A DNA stretch of 64,000 nt, taken from positions 2,033,005 through 2,097,004 of the forward strand of contig NZ_CAKAKH010000001.1 in the NCBI RefSeq assembly GCF_916618885.1, written 5' to 3'. The position numbers were made by a program, and so were the translations under genes. Below are positions 1-7,948 of this stretch, in pieces (the stretch's first letter is position 1; each line of letters begins with the position of its first letter). The notes under the pieces are model-generated. The model did not search any database. It was not told the DNA's origin and worked only from the letters and a program-made list of their open reading frames with translations. This DNA comes from Marinilactibacillus sp. Marseille-P9653. Its GTDB lineage: Bacteria; Bacillota; Bacilli; Lactobacillales; Carnobacteriaceae_A.

Positions 1-520
1 AGCTTAAGAGACGATAGGTATCAATACTCTTTCCATCTAAAGAAACTACTTGCAAGCTGTCCTCTGCAATCAAACCAATTTGACGGTTATCAATACCTTT
101 TTGCAAACCAATCTTCAAATTGTATTCAACTATGGTCAAAACGTTCAGCACCTTTTAACGCGTCTTGATTCGACTCATCAATGTTAGTCTTTAATGTACG
201 ATAGATGAGTCCAAAAATGTACTTGCACGAATGTTGTAATAGTCTCTAGCAGTGTTGGCAATCCTTACTACCCCTGTACCATTTGGTGATAAAAAAATAT
301 CTCTAGAGCCTGTTCGGGGCGTTTCGATTCGGTCTTTTATCCTCTTCACTGCGTATCCGCTATCACCCATATTGCTATTGTAAATTTGCATAATCACTCT
401 ACCGCTATTACCAAGCATGAGATACATTTGATTGCCTAAAGCTAATAGACGTTGTTGGTAATTTGGATCAGAAAACTGAGTATACCTATGTGAAACCCTA
501 CTATTACTAGCGAGTCTCAA
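1..520 (-). pseudogene. Decayed phage minor structural (tail) protein fragment
   Basis: The minus strand carries pieces of one protein in shifting frames. Positions 520-191 read as an open frame of 109 codons rich in N, S and G, ending in SSIVH followed by a stop. A second frame (about 190-125) continues with KTNIDESNQDALKGAERFDHS. A third (about 140-1) gives GIDNRQIGLIAEDSLQVVSL and runs off the window edge. At least two frameshifts separate the parts. The composition and the 'RQIGLIAED' style C-terminal region resemble minor structural or tail proteins of Lactobacillales phages. That assignment is recognition by eye and is moderate only. Confidence 0.5.
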
Positions 521-602
521 AAAAGAAAAGAATCTTACGTATTGATAAAGCTATAGGTAGAAGAAAAAAGCTTGGTGAATCTGATGAACATAATAAATCT
601 AA

Positions 603-848
603 TACCGAGTTAAGCTTGAAGGATCCAAAAAATTATACAAGTATTCGTCAGGATTAGGTTTTATACCCGTTCATAAATTGAGACATACGTATGCCTCACT
701 TCTGTTTGAATCTGTGGCTACTATGAAAGAAGTTTTAACTAGATTGGGACATGGAGATATTAAGACTACAATGAACGTATATACTCATACTACTAAAGCT
801 AGTATAGACAAATCGACTGAACGCTTCTCTAATTATTTTGACTTCTAA
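603..848 (+). pseudogene. C-terminal fragment of a phage tyrosine integrase
   Basis: One plus-strand frame reads HKLRHTYASLLFE, then LTRLGHGDIKTTMNVYTH and ends at a TAA at 846-848. This is the catalytic C-terminal half of a tyrosine recombinase: the H-x-x-R box, the LGH box and the nucleophile tyrosine in VYTH. An in-frame stop lies at 600-602 and no start or N-terminal domain is present, so the piece cannot make a working enzyme. With the tail-protein debris just upstream it marks a degraded prophage. Confidence 0.8.
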
Positions 849-1196
849 CGTAGTTAAAAACAACAAAACAGCTTAGTGACAGTCTCTAACTGAAATATAA
901 TCGACTCCCCTCAGCTACATCAAATCATCCGTATAGTAATATTGAAAAAGAGGAATGCCAATAAAACGGTGTTTCTCTTCCTTTGTTTCATCTATTAACT
1001 GTTATTTTCAAATAAGGTAATATAATAGTCTTTTCACAGTCTTTATTTGTCCTTATTCGATTGGCTCCAACTGAAATATAGGGTCATGACCATCGGGATT
1101 AGCTATATAAAGTCCTTTTATATTCTCCTTTTTATAGTAATAGCCTATGTTACTTATGAAACATAGACACATCACTCACTTTATTCGTGTATGTAG
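849..1196. other. Intergenic stretch without a recognisable gene
   Basis: No convincing reading frame, RNA gene or ribosome binding site is seen. Two copies of AACTGAAATATA (about 889 and 1068) and a weak imperfect hairpin near 946-985 are the only structure. It is probably decayed prophage flank. Confidence 0.4.
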
Positions 1197-1203
1197 AAAA
1201 AAA

Positions 1204-1252
1204 GACTACCTCATGGAGATACTTTTATCGTATTCATTCATGAGGTAACCTT
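1204..1252 (-). terminator. Rho-independent terminator of the GNAT gene
   Basis: Arms TACCTCATG (1207-1215) and CATGAGGTA (1239-1247) pair perfectly. The minus-strand transcript ends in a run of seven U after the stem. It starts directly behind the stop of the minus-strand acetyltransferase. Confidence 0.75.
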
Positions 1253-1253
1253 T

Positions 1254-1676
1254 TTAATTTAAGCGTTTATGGAAATAGAATTTCGTTACACCTTTGATCG
1301 GCATGTCTTCAAGTGTACCAAATACTTCATAACCGTGTTTTTTATAGAACCCTTCAGCCTGGTAACTTTTTGTAGAGAGTGTGATGTGAATGATATCCAT
1401 CTCTCTCGATCTCTTTTCAATTTCTTCTAAGAGCATGCTACCTACTGATTGGCCTCTGTAGTCATCTTTAACTGCGAGCATTGCAACGTGGATGTTCTGG
1501 TATTGTTTGTTTCCAATGATGCCACCAACTAGGTCTTTTCCGTTGTAAGCACCTATAACGATTTTCTCGGCGTTCCGTTCCGGAACTTGATCAAATGTAT
1601 CTTCGTTTTGCTGATCAAAGATTTTTTCAATTTCTGGTTCTAACTTTTCGTATGCCATTTCTTTTAAATTGATCAT
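1254..1676 (-). CDS. GNAT family N-acetyltransferase
   Basis: This is a 140-aa single-domain GNAT protein that would transfer an acetyl group from acetyl-CoA to an amine. The acetyl-CoA binding motif A is visible at about residues 70-90 as VKDDYRGQSVGSMLLEEIE, with the R-G-x-x-x-G pyrophosphate loop. A typical GFYKKHGYEVFG motif B follows. The length is normal for a stand-alone GNAT. The substrate cannot be told. It stands alone, with its own terminator downstream and about 135 bases separating it from the FNT gene upstream. Confidence 0.85.
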   Translation of the reverse strand: MINLKEMAYEKLEPEIEKIFDQQNEDTFDQVPERNAEKIVIGAYNGKDLVGGIIGNKQYQNIHVAMLAVKDDYRGQSVGSMLLEEIEKRSREMDIIHITLSTKSYQAEGFYKKHGYEVFGTLEDMPIKGVTKFYFHKRLN

Positions 1677-1811
1677 TAAATATCCTCCGTTTGTATAATA
1701 ATATATACTCTAAAAATACCATACTATTAAGAAGAATATAAAAGAAAATACTTTCCAAACTACACTCCAGTGTTTTAAAGCATTTCATTATATGAGGTGT
1801 ATTCATCCATC

Positions 1812-2612
1812 TTAGTCTAGATAAACATGATCGCCTCTGTTCAACCAAGAATAGACTAAACCGATTACTAGACCGCCACCTACATAGTTACCTAACGCTG
1901 CAAAAAATAAGTTCGTCGCCAAAGCGGTACTCGTCATTCCAGCTATTGCTCCACCTGAAGCAAAATAAGCCAGTGGGAAGGATGAGAAGTTGGCAATGAC
2001 GTGCTCGAATCCTAAAAATGCAAAGATAAAGATAATAAAAATCATAGCCATGACTTTTCCAGCATCATCCTTCATACGAATTGTACAGTACACTGCTGTA
2101 TTTACGATGATGTTGGCAAAGATCCCTTCTGTGAATACTTGAAGCGGTGTTTTTTCGAGTTTATGTTCTATTGCAGTAAACAAGAAATGATCTGGTGGGA
2201 GATCTTGAAAAGTTGAAGTTAAAGAAACAAGATAACTTGCTAAGATACCTCCAATTAAATTAAAGAGCATGCAAGCAAATAAGATCATTCCGGCTTTTTT
2301 GAATGTAAGCAACTTGCGGTGAACGCCAATCGTTGTATACATCATATTTGATGTTCCTAACTCCGCATTCATATAGATGATCATAACAAGTGACCAACTG
2401 AACATAAATGAATACAAAAATTTCCCAGAACCGTGTGCTACTTTTTCTGCAGACTGGGCGGTGATTACTGCAATCGCCGTTCCGAGTGTTAGAAAAAGTG
2501 TGGCTAGCATGGCTCTTACGATATAACGAGAAAAACTTTTCTCAAATAATTGCTTTTTCTTTTCGATACTTGTTTCTATTGAATAAAATAACCCTTGATA
2601 ATTGGCATCCAT
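1812..2612 (-). CDS. Formate/nitrite transporter (FNT) family channel
   Basis: A 266-aa integral membrane protein with about six hydrophobic segments. FNT hallmarks are visible: NAELGTSNMMY in the second third, the GFEHVIANF signature near residue 195 and the C-terminal LGNYVGGGLVIGLVYSW. FNT proteins are pentameric membrane channels for formate, nitrite, lactate or hydrosulfide. In a fermentative lactic acid bacterium formate or lactate is plausible, but the sequence does not decide it. The ATG at 2612 is preceded by a GGGATGGG-like ribosome binding site. No formate lyase gene is nearby. Confidence 0.88.
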   Translation of the reverse strand: MDANYQGLFYSIETSIEKKKQLFEKSFSRYIVRAMLATLFLTLGTAIAVITAQSAEKVAHGSGKFLYSFMFSWSLVMIIYMNAELGTSNMMYTTIGVHRKLLTFKKAGMILFACMLFNLIGGILASYLVSLTSTFQDLPPDHFLFTAIEHKLEKTPLQVFTEGIFANIIVNTAVYCTIRMKDDAGKVMAMIFIIFIFAFLGFEHVIANFSSFPLAYFASGGAIAGMTSTALATNLFFAALGNYVGGGLVIGLVYSWLNRGDHVYLD

Positions 2613-2875
2613 TATAACCCATCCCTTTTGTTCAACATTTCACTATGTTGGTATTTTACCACCAATAGAACAAATTGAAAATAGTATTTTCAAAATACTT
2701 TCAGAGAATTCGTTTTCATTTTCACTCTATATTTTAAGATAGGATTTGCTTTTACAATTAAGAAAAAACTTCTCTTTATCATTGGCATAATCGTTTATCT
2801 ACAAGATGAAAAAAGCATCTACTATCTTCTAATTGAATAATAGTAGATACTTTATACAAATTCTGATGGTTCTTT

Positions 2876-3020
2876 TTATGTTCCATTTGGAATAAGCATC
2901 TTTTGAGAAGTTAAATCAATGTTGTTCAGGTCATCACGAAATACTTTTGGACTATAAACTTTTAATTCGTATTTCCCTTCAGGGATTTCAATCGTTAACA
3001 GACTTTCTTCATAAAAGAAA
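2876..3020 (-). pseudogene. C-terminal remnant of an unidentified protein
   Basis: The minus strand reads EESLLTIEIPEGKYELKVYS, then SPKVFRDDLNNIDLTSQKML and IPNGT before a TAA at 2876-2878. It has no start codon in frame. Just upstream lie a strong AGGAGG site and an ATG in another frame, giving a five-codon peptide MKKVC before a stop. This looks like a gene start fused out of frame to a gene end by deletion. The beta-rich sequence suggests an exported or surface protein, but I do not recognise the family. Confidence 0.45.
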
Positions 3021-3051
3021 CCTCCTCAAACAACTTTGTTCTTAACAAAAC

Positions 3052-3082
3052 AAAAAAAGAGACTTATAAAAGCCTCTTTTTT
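3052..3082 (-). terminator. Terminator of the ChW-repeat protein gene
   Basis: The stem AAAAGAGACTT / AAGCCTCTTTT is followed by a U run on the minus strand and lies directly behind the stop codon of the gene at 3089. Confidence 0.75.
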
Positions 3083-3088
3083 AACGAG

Positions 3089-3901
3089 TTATTTTGCTGG
3101 TCTATAGCCTGCTTTTATAGCTTGAACTTCTGTGGTAAACATGGCTTTCGGTTTTGTCGTCGCTTTATAGTATTGAGAGTTTGGTATATGATAAATTTTA
3201 TTGTTAGATCCTTTTATCAATCCTTTTCCTTTAGCATCGACGTACTTTTTATTACCATCTCTAAATATATTGTTGATTGTTCCAGGAGCTTTATTTCCTT
3301 TTTTGACTAGCTTGACTTCGATTCCTTCAAGTCTGAACCCAAAGCCTACCGTTCCAGCAGCTTCCCCATTTTTAGCCCAACCTTGCCAACCAAATGTTTC
3401 AGAGTGAACGCGGTAGTACACATCATATTTTTTCTCCATTTCACCCGTGAGCTTGACCTTGATAGCTTCTAATCTCTTCGATTCTCCCTGTGTACCACTA
3501 ACCTGTCCATTAGATTTCCAACCTAACCAGCCTTTTGACTGTACATTGGTCTGATAAGTAATGCCTCCCTTAAATTCAGGGTTAGAAAGTTCGATCTTAA
3601 TCGCCTCTAGTCTCTTACCTTTTCCGACTGCACCTGAGGTTTTACCGTTATTTACTTTTGACTGCCAACCAGAAGACTGCATAAGCGTTGAGTAGTTCAC
3701 TTTCATTGGTTCTTTGGTTTTGGAACTAGTAGCTACTTTAGTACTACTTGCAACTGTTTTAGGTTTGACGACTTTAGATACTGCTGACTGACTTGTATAA
3801 ATCGATGGAGCTGTCTGAGCTTCAACTATGCTATCTGTATTCCAATTAATCCCAACCAATAGTAATGCCGATGTCATAATACTGACCACTAGCTTTTTCA
3901 T
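3089..3901 (-). CDS. Secreted ChW-repeat protein with a C-terminal sunset-like domain
   Basis: A 270-aa exported protein. Residues 1-29 form a signal peptide: MKK, a hydrophobic core, and a likely cut near VEAQ/A. After an S/T/K-rich linker come three repeats of the clostridial hydrophobic W (ChW) type, each with a GW..W/GW..W..NG....GT.G...RLE.I.(I/V)KL pattern, at about residues 70-105, 115-150 and 160-200. The C-terminus, with GLIKGSNNKIYHIPNSQYY and a terminal EAIKAGYRPAK-like motif, resembles the 'sunset' domain found at the ends of some secreted nucleases. No catalytic domain is visible, so a wall- or ligand-binding role is inferred. Confidence 0.8.
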   Translation of the reverse strand: MKKLVVSIMTSALLLVGINWNTDSIVEAQTAPSIYTSQSAVSKVVKPKTVASSTKVATSSKTKEPMKVNYSTLMQSSGWQSKVNNGKTSGAVGKGKRLEAIKIELSNPEFKGGITYQTNVQSKGWLGWKSNGQVSGTQGESKRLEAIKVKLTGEMEKKYDVYYRVHSETFGWQGWAKNGEAAGTVGFGFRLEGIEVKLVKKGNKAPGTINNIFRDGNKKYVDAKGKGLIKGSNNKIYHIPNSQYYKATTKPKAMFTTEVQAIKAGYRPAK

Positions 3902-4089
3902 CTTTTAACCTCTTTTCTTATTTAAGAAGAGCATAGCACAAGGAATCGTCTTTTCACCATGTAGTTGTGAACAAAATATTCACTTTTATTGTAATTATAG
4001 TTACTTAGATATTCTTTTATAAAGACTACAAATCCACCATGAAATAATATAAAAGGTTTTAATAATTTTTTACATAGAATAATTAAAAG

Positions 4090-4120
4090 CAAAAACAGAG
4101 AGCGCTGGGCAGCACTCTCT
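4090..4120 (-). terminator. Terminator behind a decayed membrane-protein gene
   Basis: The stem AGAGAGCGCT (4097-4106) / AGCACTCTCT (4111-4120), with one G-U pair, is followed on the minus strand by GTTTTTGCTTTT. It sits just behind the stop of the gene remnant at 4137. Confidence 0.6.
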
Positions 4121-4136
4121 TTCCCATTTATATTGG

Positions 4137-4305
4137 TTATACTCTACTTTCAGCTTTAGACATTTTCACTGTGTTAGATCCTAACAACCTAGCTATTGAA
4201 ATTAAAACCATGCTTAGTAGTAATGCTATAAATGCCCAGATTGACTATTTAGATTTAGTATCTATTGCTTCAGAAAATTGACCTGGTAAATAGTCAGGTT
4301 GTAAC
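4137..4305 (-). pseudogene. Remnant of a polytopic membrane protein with a nonsense codon
   Basis: One minus-strand frame reads QPDYLPGQFSEAIDTKSK, an in-frame TAG, then SIWAFIALLLSMVLISIARL and a short polar tail ending MSKAESRV before TAA (4137-4139). The last hydrophobic stretch is a transmembrane helix. There is no start in frame, so this is the 3' end of a lost gene that has also gained a stop. The family is not recognised; a permease is possible. The rest of 3902-4430 shows no gene. Confidence 0.45.
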
Positions 4306-4430
4306 TATAGACTGTCATTATGACGCAATCGATGCACCTTATAAATTTTCATTTACAAATACGATTTAACCACTGATACAAAAGGAGCAACATTGAAAAC
4401 GATTCACTTAATTTTGCACATTATTTACTG

Positions 4431-4868
4431 TCACTCGTCAATAACGAGCATATTTTGATCATCAAATGCCCATGCATCTGCATAAGCCACTTCCCAGTAA
4501 TAACCGTCTAAATCTCTAAAGTAGCCGCTATATCCTCCCCAAGAAACAATGACTGGTTCTTTAACAATTTCAGCACCCAAAGAGCGTGCACGTTCCATGA
4601 CGTCGTCAACTTCCTCTTTTTTCTTTGCATTCATTGCCAATGTTATTCCATTGAATCCCTCTCTGTTAATCTTCATAGGTTCATCTCCAGCAATATCTGT
4701 AGCCAATTGTTCTAATGGAAATAATTCCAACTTTGTACCTTGATTATTAAAAAAGATAATTGGAGCGTCTGGCGAGTCATCATAACACTGAAACCCTAGT
4801 CCTTTATAAAAGGTTCTTGCTTTTTCTATATTCAAAACACCTAACGCAATCAGATTGATCCGATTCAT
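4431..4868 (-). CDS. VOC-family (glyoxalase-like) protein
   Basis: A 145-aa protein of the vicinal oxygen chelate fold with two beta-alpha-beta-beta-beta halves. The first half shows INLIALGVLNIEKARTFYKG, with a metal-site-like GTKLELF strand. The second shows NGITLAMNAK and YSGYFRDLDGYYWEVAY, where the E of WEV is the usual metal ligand. Such proteins serve as glyoxalases, dioxygenases or antibiotic-binding resistance proteins. The missing N-terminal His ligand makes a classic glyoxalase I unlikely. It is monocistronic with a good ATG at 4868. Confidence 0.8.
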   Translation of the reverse strand: MNRINLIALGVLNIEKARTFYKGLGFQCYDDSPDAPIIFFNNQGTKLELFPLEQLATDIAGDEPMKINREGFNGITLAMNAKKKEEVDDVMERARSLGAEIVKEPVIVSWGGYSGYFRDLDGYYWEVAYADAWAFDDQNMLVIDE

Positions 4869-4907
4869 TGTATGATCTCCTTAGCACTACTCGTCAGTAG
4901 CCATTGT

Positions 4908-5285
4908 TTATTTGGCATGTTTGAAATGCGTTCTCAGATACGTTAATAAAGCAGACTGCTCTTTACTGATTCCCATAATCGTCGGTTTAATAACAAATTT
5001 GATTGTTCTATCTGTCGTTTTGACTATAACGGATTTGACAACTGGTCCGATTATTTTGACTGTCTGTATAGTAGAAACCGGTATGCTTCCAACTGATTTT
5101 TCATTGAATTTTTTGTCTAGTTCAACAATCGTCAGCGCTTCTTTATTTAATACGACAACAAAATGTCTCGGTATTAGAAAAGGAAGAGCCTTAACTTCTT
5201 CTCCGTATCCAGTGATTGCTCGATTGTTCCCGTATTTATTTTTGTACTTATTTAAAATATCTTTATTGACTTTAAGTCGGATCAT
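4908..5285 (-). CDS. Conserved hypothetical protein, PH-like fold suspected
   Basis: About 125 aa, basic, with no signal peptide or membrane segment. The central part (HFVVVLNKEALTIVELDKKF, then VGSIPVSTIQTVKIIG, then VIVKTTDRTIKFVI) alternates short beta strands and would fit a bacterial PH-like domain. This is a guess from pattern only. A GTG at 5291 sits only two bases from the AGAAAGGA ribosome site, so the ATG at 5285 with nine bases spacing is the better start. The gene stands alone. Confidence 0.6.
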   Translation of the reverse strand: MIRLKVNKDILNKYKNKYGNNRAITGYGEEVKALPFLIPRHFVVVLNKEALTIVELDKKFNEKSVGSIPVSTIQTVKIIGPVVKSVIVKTTDRTIKFVIKPTIMGISKEQSALLTYLRTHFKHAK

Positions 5286-5389
5286 GAACACATCCTTTCT
5301 CTATAGTTAAAGTATATAAAACGACTTTGAAATAGCCACAATAAGCACCTATACTCTATATTTGTTTTTAAGTAGCTTCTATTAAGATC

Positions 5390-5427
5390 AAAAGAGTGGA
5401 AACAGATTATTCTGCTCCCACTCTTTT
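5390..5427 (-). terminator. Terminator overlapping the end of a small gene
   Basis: A perfect 10-bp stem AAAAGAGTGG (5390-5399) / CCACTCTTTT (5418-5427). The stop codon (5407-5409) and last codons of the upstream minus-strand gene lie inside the hairpin. The element is symmetrical and could end transcription in both directions. Confidence 0.75.
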
Positions 5428-5610
5428 GGCAAAGGCAACTAGTTTGTAAAAAATTTCTTCGTTTAATTCTGACATATTTGATGGTGTCTGTTTTAATTCT
5501 ATTAAGGTATTCTGATCTATTTCCGTTTTTGAAGCAATTTCCTTTAATGATCTATCACTATGTTCCAATAACCATCTGATTAAAATTTCATCCGATTTCT
5601 TCACACCCAT
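5407..5610 (-). CDS. Small helical protein of unknown function
   Basis: A 67-aa hydrophilic alpha-helical protein (MGVKKSDEILIRWLLEHSDR at the N-terminus). The sequence RSLKEIASKTEIDQNTLIEL in the middle looks like a helix-turn-helix, so a small DNA-binding protein is possible. The start is uncertain. The reading frame opens further upstream with a TTG, but the GAAGGGG ribosome site favours the ATG at 5610 or the GTG two codons later. Its end is buried in a terminator. Confidence 0.5.
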   Translation of the reverse strand: MGVKKSDEILIRWLLEHSDRSLKEIASKTEIDQNTLIELKQTPSNMSELNEEIFYKLVAFAKRVGAE

Positions 5611-5892
5611 AAACCCCTTCAAAAGTTTCTATCGAAAACTATATCTCATTTTACATCCAAACACAACACTTCTAAATGCCTCAGTAAAATTTATTTTAAA
5701 TTCATACTTTTCAAGTATTGCTTTTCATAAGGTACAGTGAGTATACTATCAATGAAAAATAATTTAAATATAATAGATATATTACCGATATTACTTATAA
5801 GCAGTACGAGCCTGTATGGATAGGTTACACTCAGTTGGACAGAAAAGATAAGGTGTGTATACTAAACACAACATACACAGGAGGAATCTATC

Positions 5893-6186
5893 ATGTCTAC
5901 TCGTCGTCCACGTCGAACTTATACAGAAGAATTTAAGAAACAAATTGTTGATTTACACAAAGCAGGAAAATCAAGAAAAGAAATCATAGAAGAATATGAT
6001 CTTACAGGATCGGCTTTTGACAAATGGGTACGTCAACATAGTCAAACCGGTTCATTCAAAGAAAGAGATAACTTAACACCTGAACAGAAAGAATTGAAAG
6101 AATTAAGGAAAGCAAATACCCAGCTTAAGATGGAAAATGATATTTTAAAGCAAGCGGCGCTGATATTCGGGCGAAAGTCGAAGTAA
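5893..6186 (+). CDS. IS3-family transposase OrfA
   Basis: A 97-aa protein. Residues 5-50 contain a helix-turn-helix (TYTEEFKKQIVDLHKAGKSR then KEIIEEYDL) that binds the IS ends. Residues 65-90 form a leucine-zipper-like coil (LRKANTQLKMENDILKQAAL) used for dimerisation. The start is the ATG behind the AGGAGG site at 5880. It is made alone and as the N-terminal part of OrfAB. Confidence 0.93.
   Translation: MSTRRPRRTYTEEFKKQIVDLHKAGKSRKEIIEEYDLTGSAFDKWVRQHSQTGSFKERDNLTPEQKELKELRKANTQLKMENDILKQAALIFGRKSK
6144..6150 (+). other. Programmed -1 frameshift site TTTAAAG
   Basis: The heptamer T TTA AAG lies in the orfA frame in the X XXY YYZ arrangement. Shifting back by one base enters the orfB frame, which is open from here. 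This is the standard way IS3 elements make the OrfAB transposase. Confidence 0.75.
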
Positions 6187-6221
6187 TCAAACGCAACAAA
6201 CATAACTATTCTATATCAGCG

Positions 6222-7076
6222 ATGTGCCGTGCCCTTAAGATCAGTAGAGGATCTTATTATTACGAAGTAATAAAGAAAGAAAGTGACGCAGAACTCGAAC
6301 AAGCGATTATTGAAGAGTTTGCCAAAAGCAAAAACAATTATGGCACGCGTAAACTGAAGAAAAGATTGAAGAAGCGTGCGTTTATCGTATCTCGTCGGAG
6401 AATTGGACACATTATGAAAAAGTTTCATCTGGTGTCCAAGTATGATAGACCATCATACAAACCACAAAAGAGTGGAGTCAATCAAGCGAAGATTGAAAAC
6501 GCATTGAACCGTGAGTTCAATCCGAAAGAGCCGATGAAAGCTATCGTCACGGACTTGACCTATGTCAAAGTTGCCAATAAGTGGTTCTATGTTTGTTTTA
6601 TTTTAGACTTGTTTAACCGCGAGATCATCGGGTATTCTGCTGGTCCCAATAAGACAGCTGACTTAGTCCTGCAGGCTCTCGCTACAGTTAAGGGTGATTT
6701 ACATACGGTCAACGTGTTCCATACTGACCGGGGAAAAGAATTCGACAACCATACTATTGATGAGTTACTGGATACCTTTGATATTGTGCGCTCGTTAAGT
6801 AGAAAAGGGAATCCTTACGACAATGCCGTAGCGGAGTCCACGTATAAATCATTTAAGTTTGAATTTGTCTACGACAACACATTCCATACACTCTATGAAC
6901 TGCAGGTCCAACTTATGGACTACGTCCATTGGTGGAATCATTTTCGCCCACATGGATCATTGGACTACGAATCTCCTATCGATTATCGAAAAGATTGGGA
7001 ACAGGAACAGTCTGAAATGGAAGTCTGCAAATCCGTTGTTCCCCAGCTGGTCGAAACTAGCCTCTCATTCAGTTAG
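6222..7076 (+). CDS. IS3-family transposase OrfB (DDE integrase domain)
   Basis: 284 aa counted from the first ATG. The active form is the OrfAB fusion that enters this frame near 6144. The catalytic triad is visible: D in IVTDLTYVKV, D in VFHTDRGKEF and E in NAVAESTYKSF, with the spacing of IS3/retroviral rve domains. A C-terminal WWNHFRPHGSLDYESPIDYR block is typical. No break is seen, so the element should be active. It differs from the copy at 39841 by one residue (E here, K there). Confidence 0.93.
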   Translation: MCRALKISRGSYYYEVIKKESDAELEQAIIEEFAKSKNNYGTRKLKKRLKKRAFIVSRRRIGHIMKKFHLVSKYDRPSYKPQKSGVNQAKIENALNREFNPKEPMKAIVTDLTYVKVANKWFYVCFILDLFNREIIGYSAGPNKTADLVLQALATVKGDLHTVNVFHTDRGKEFDNHTIDELLDTFDIVRSLSRKGNPYDNAVAESTYKSFKFEFVYDNTFHTLYELQVQLMDYVHWWNHFRPHGSLDYESPIDYRKDWEQEQSEMEVCKSVVPQLVETSLSFS

Positions 7077-7229
7077 AGAGGCAGAAGGAAAGTGAACTCA
7101 ATCATCATTTACACCTTATAATTTTTGTTCAAAAAAGTGTTGACATACCAGTACTTTATCATTAAGTACAACATTGTATTCCTCTAAGTTTACGTGAGTC
7201 ATCATTAATTTCAAAGAGGTGTTTGTGCT

Positions 7230-7304
7230 ATGACAATGGTATTGTTTATTCTTTTTGCTAGTTGAATCAGCTATTACCTTATAAACAGATATAAAAAATC
7301 TTGA
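7230..7304 (+). pseudogene. Possible small membrane peptide gene with an internal TGA
   Basis: A GAGGTG ribosome site precedes ATG at 7230, which encodes MTMVLFILFAS and a TGA at 7263-7265. Beyond the TGA the same frame continues ISYYLINRYKKS and stops at 7302. A strong terminator follows three bases later. Reading through the TGA would give one transmembrane helix with a basic tail, like small toxins or regulatory membrane peptides. The position directly before a terminator supports a real unit. The family is not recognised. Confidence 0.3.
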
Positions 7305-7306
7305 TA

Positions 7307-7338
7307 AAAGCTAGAGGAAATCTTTTCTCTAGCTTTTT
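7307..7338 (+). terminator. Rho-independent terminator
   Basis: The stem AAAGCTAGAG (7307-7316) / CTCTAGCTTT (7327-7336) is followed by TTCTT on the plus strand. The only gene-like unit upstream is the small peptide at 7230, since the IS occupies 5817-7150. Confidence 0.8.
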
Positions 7339-7424
7339 CTTATGCTCTTTCAAGCTTGACTTATCGAACAAATGTTCTTATTATTAAATAAAGGAACATA
7401 CTTTCGCATAAAGGAGTGATGAAT

Positions 7425-7835
7425 ATGACTGAAGAAGTCATATTATTAAACCCAGACAAGCTAGGTTACGTAGATCGTGGAAAAATGAAATGGTTAGGTA
7501 TGATGTTATCAGACCATACAGAAGCATTGAAAAAAATGAAGGCAGAAGATCAGCAAGTCGATATCCCCCCTAAAGAAGAGATGACAATAGAGCGCATTTC
7601 CACTACTCTTTACGAGGCTTACGTTACGAAATCTCCTGTTTCCATTCAAGCCAATGTACTCAGAGACGGGCAATATTATCCAGATGTTGAATGTCTAGTA
7701 ATGGGGTATTTAGGAGAAAAGATCATCTTGCAATTAAAAGATGGCAGGATTAAACGAGTGAATATAGAATTGATTCGACATATTGAACTCTATAATGTTC
7801 TTAAGTGGCATAATAAGAGAACAAAATCTGAATGA
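7425..7835 (+). CDS. YolD-like family protein
   Basis: A 136-aa protein. The N-terminal motif DRGKMKWLGMMLSDHTEAL at about residues 15-33 is the signature of YolD-like proteins. These often lie beside Y-family DNA polymerases and are thought to help in the SOS/UV response. The C-terminal half (RDGQYYPDVECLVMGYLGEK, then IILQLKDGRIKRVNI) is a small beta barrel. No polymerase gene is adjacent here. The start at 7425 fits the AAGGAG site (7411-7416). Earlier GTG/ATG codons overlap that site. Confidence 0.75.
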   Translation: MTEEVILLNPDKLGYVDRGKMKWLGMMLSDHTEALKKMKAEDQQVDIPPKEEMTIERISTTLYEAYVTKSPVSIQANVLRDGQYYPDVECLVMGYLGEKIILQLKDGRIKRVNIELIRHIELYNVLKWHNKRTKSE

Positions 7836-7948
7836 TGGAGTTGCTTTAATATTTACAGAACCTATTTTATGTAATAGATACTTGTAGGCTTTGATGTGCG
7901 TTGTGAATTTGTTAGTGCTATAATAAAAACGAAAAGGAGGTAAGTTAA

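Larger units (their letters stand above)
5817..7150 (+). mobile_element. IS3-family insertion sequence, copy 1
   Basis: A 1334-bp element running from TGGATAGGTTACACT to ...GTGTTGACATACCA, with imperfect terminal inverted repeats (TGG...ACACT at both ends). It is flanked by a 3-bp target duplication GTA (5814-5816 and 7151-7153). It carries orfA and orfB in the -1 arrangement of the IS3 family. A second copy at 39436-40769 is the same length, and I found only two base differences between them, so both moved recently. Boundaries come from comparing the two copies. Confidence 0.95.

Noticed and set aside
7263-7265. TGA read-through (Trp or selenocysteine) suggested by TGA codons in the small peptide and in the broken GNAT gene
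   Set aside because: Many genes in the window end in TGA normally, and the GNAT gene also has a frameshift. Ordinary decay explains both.
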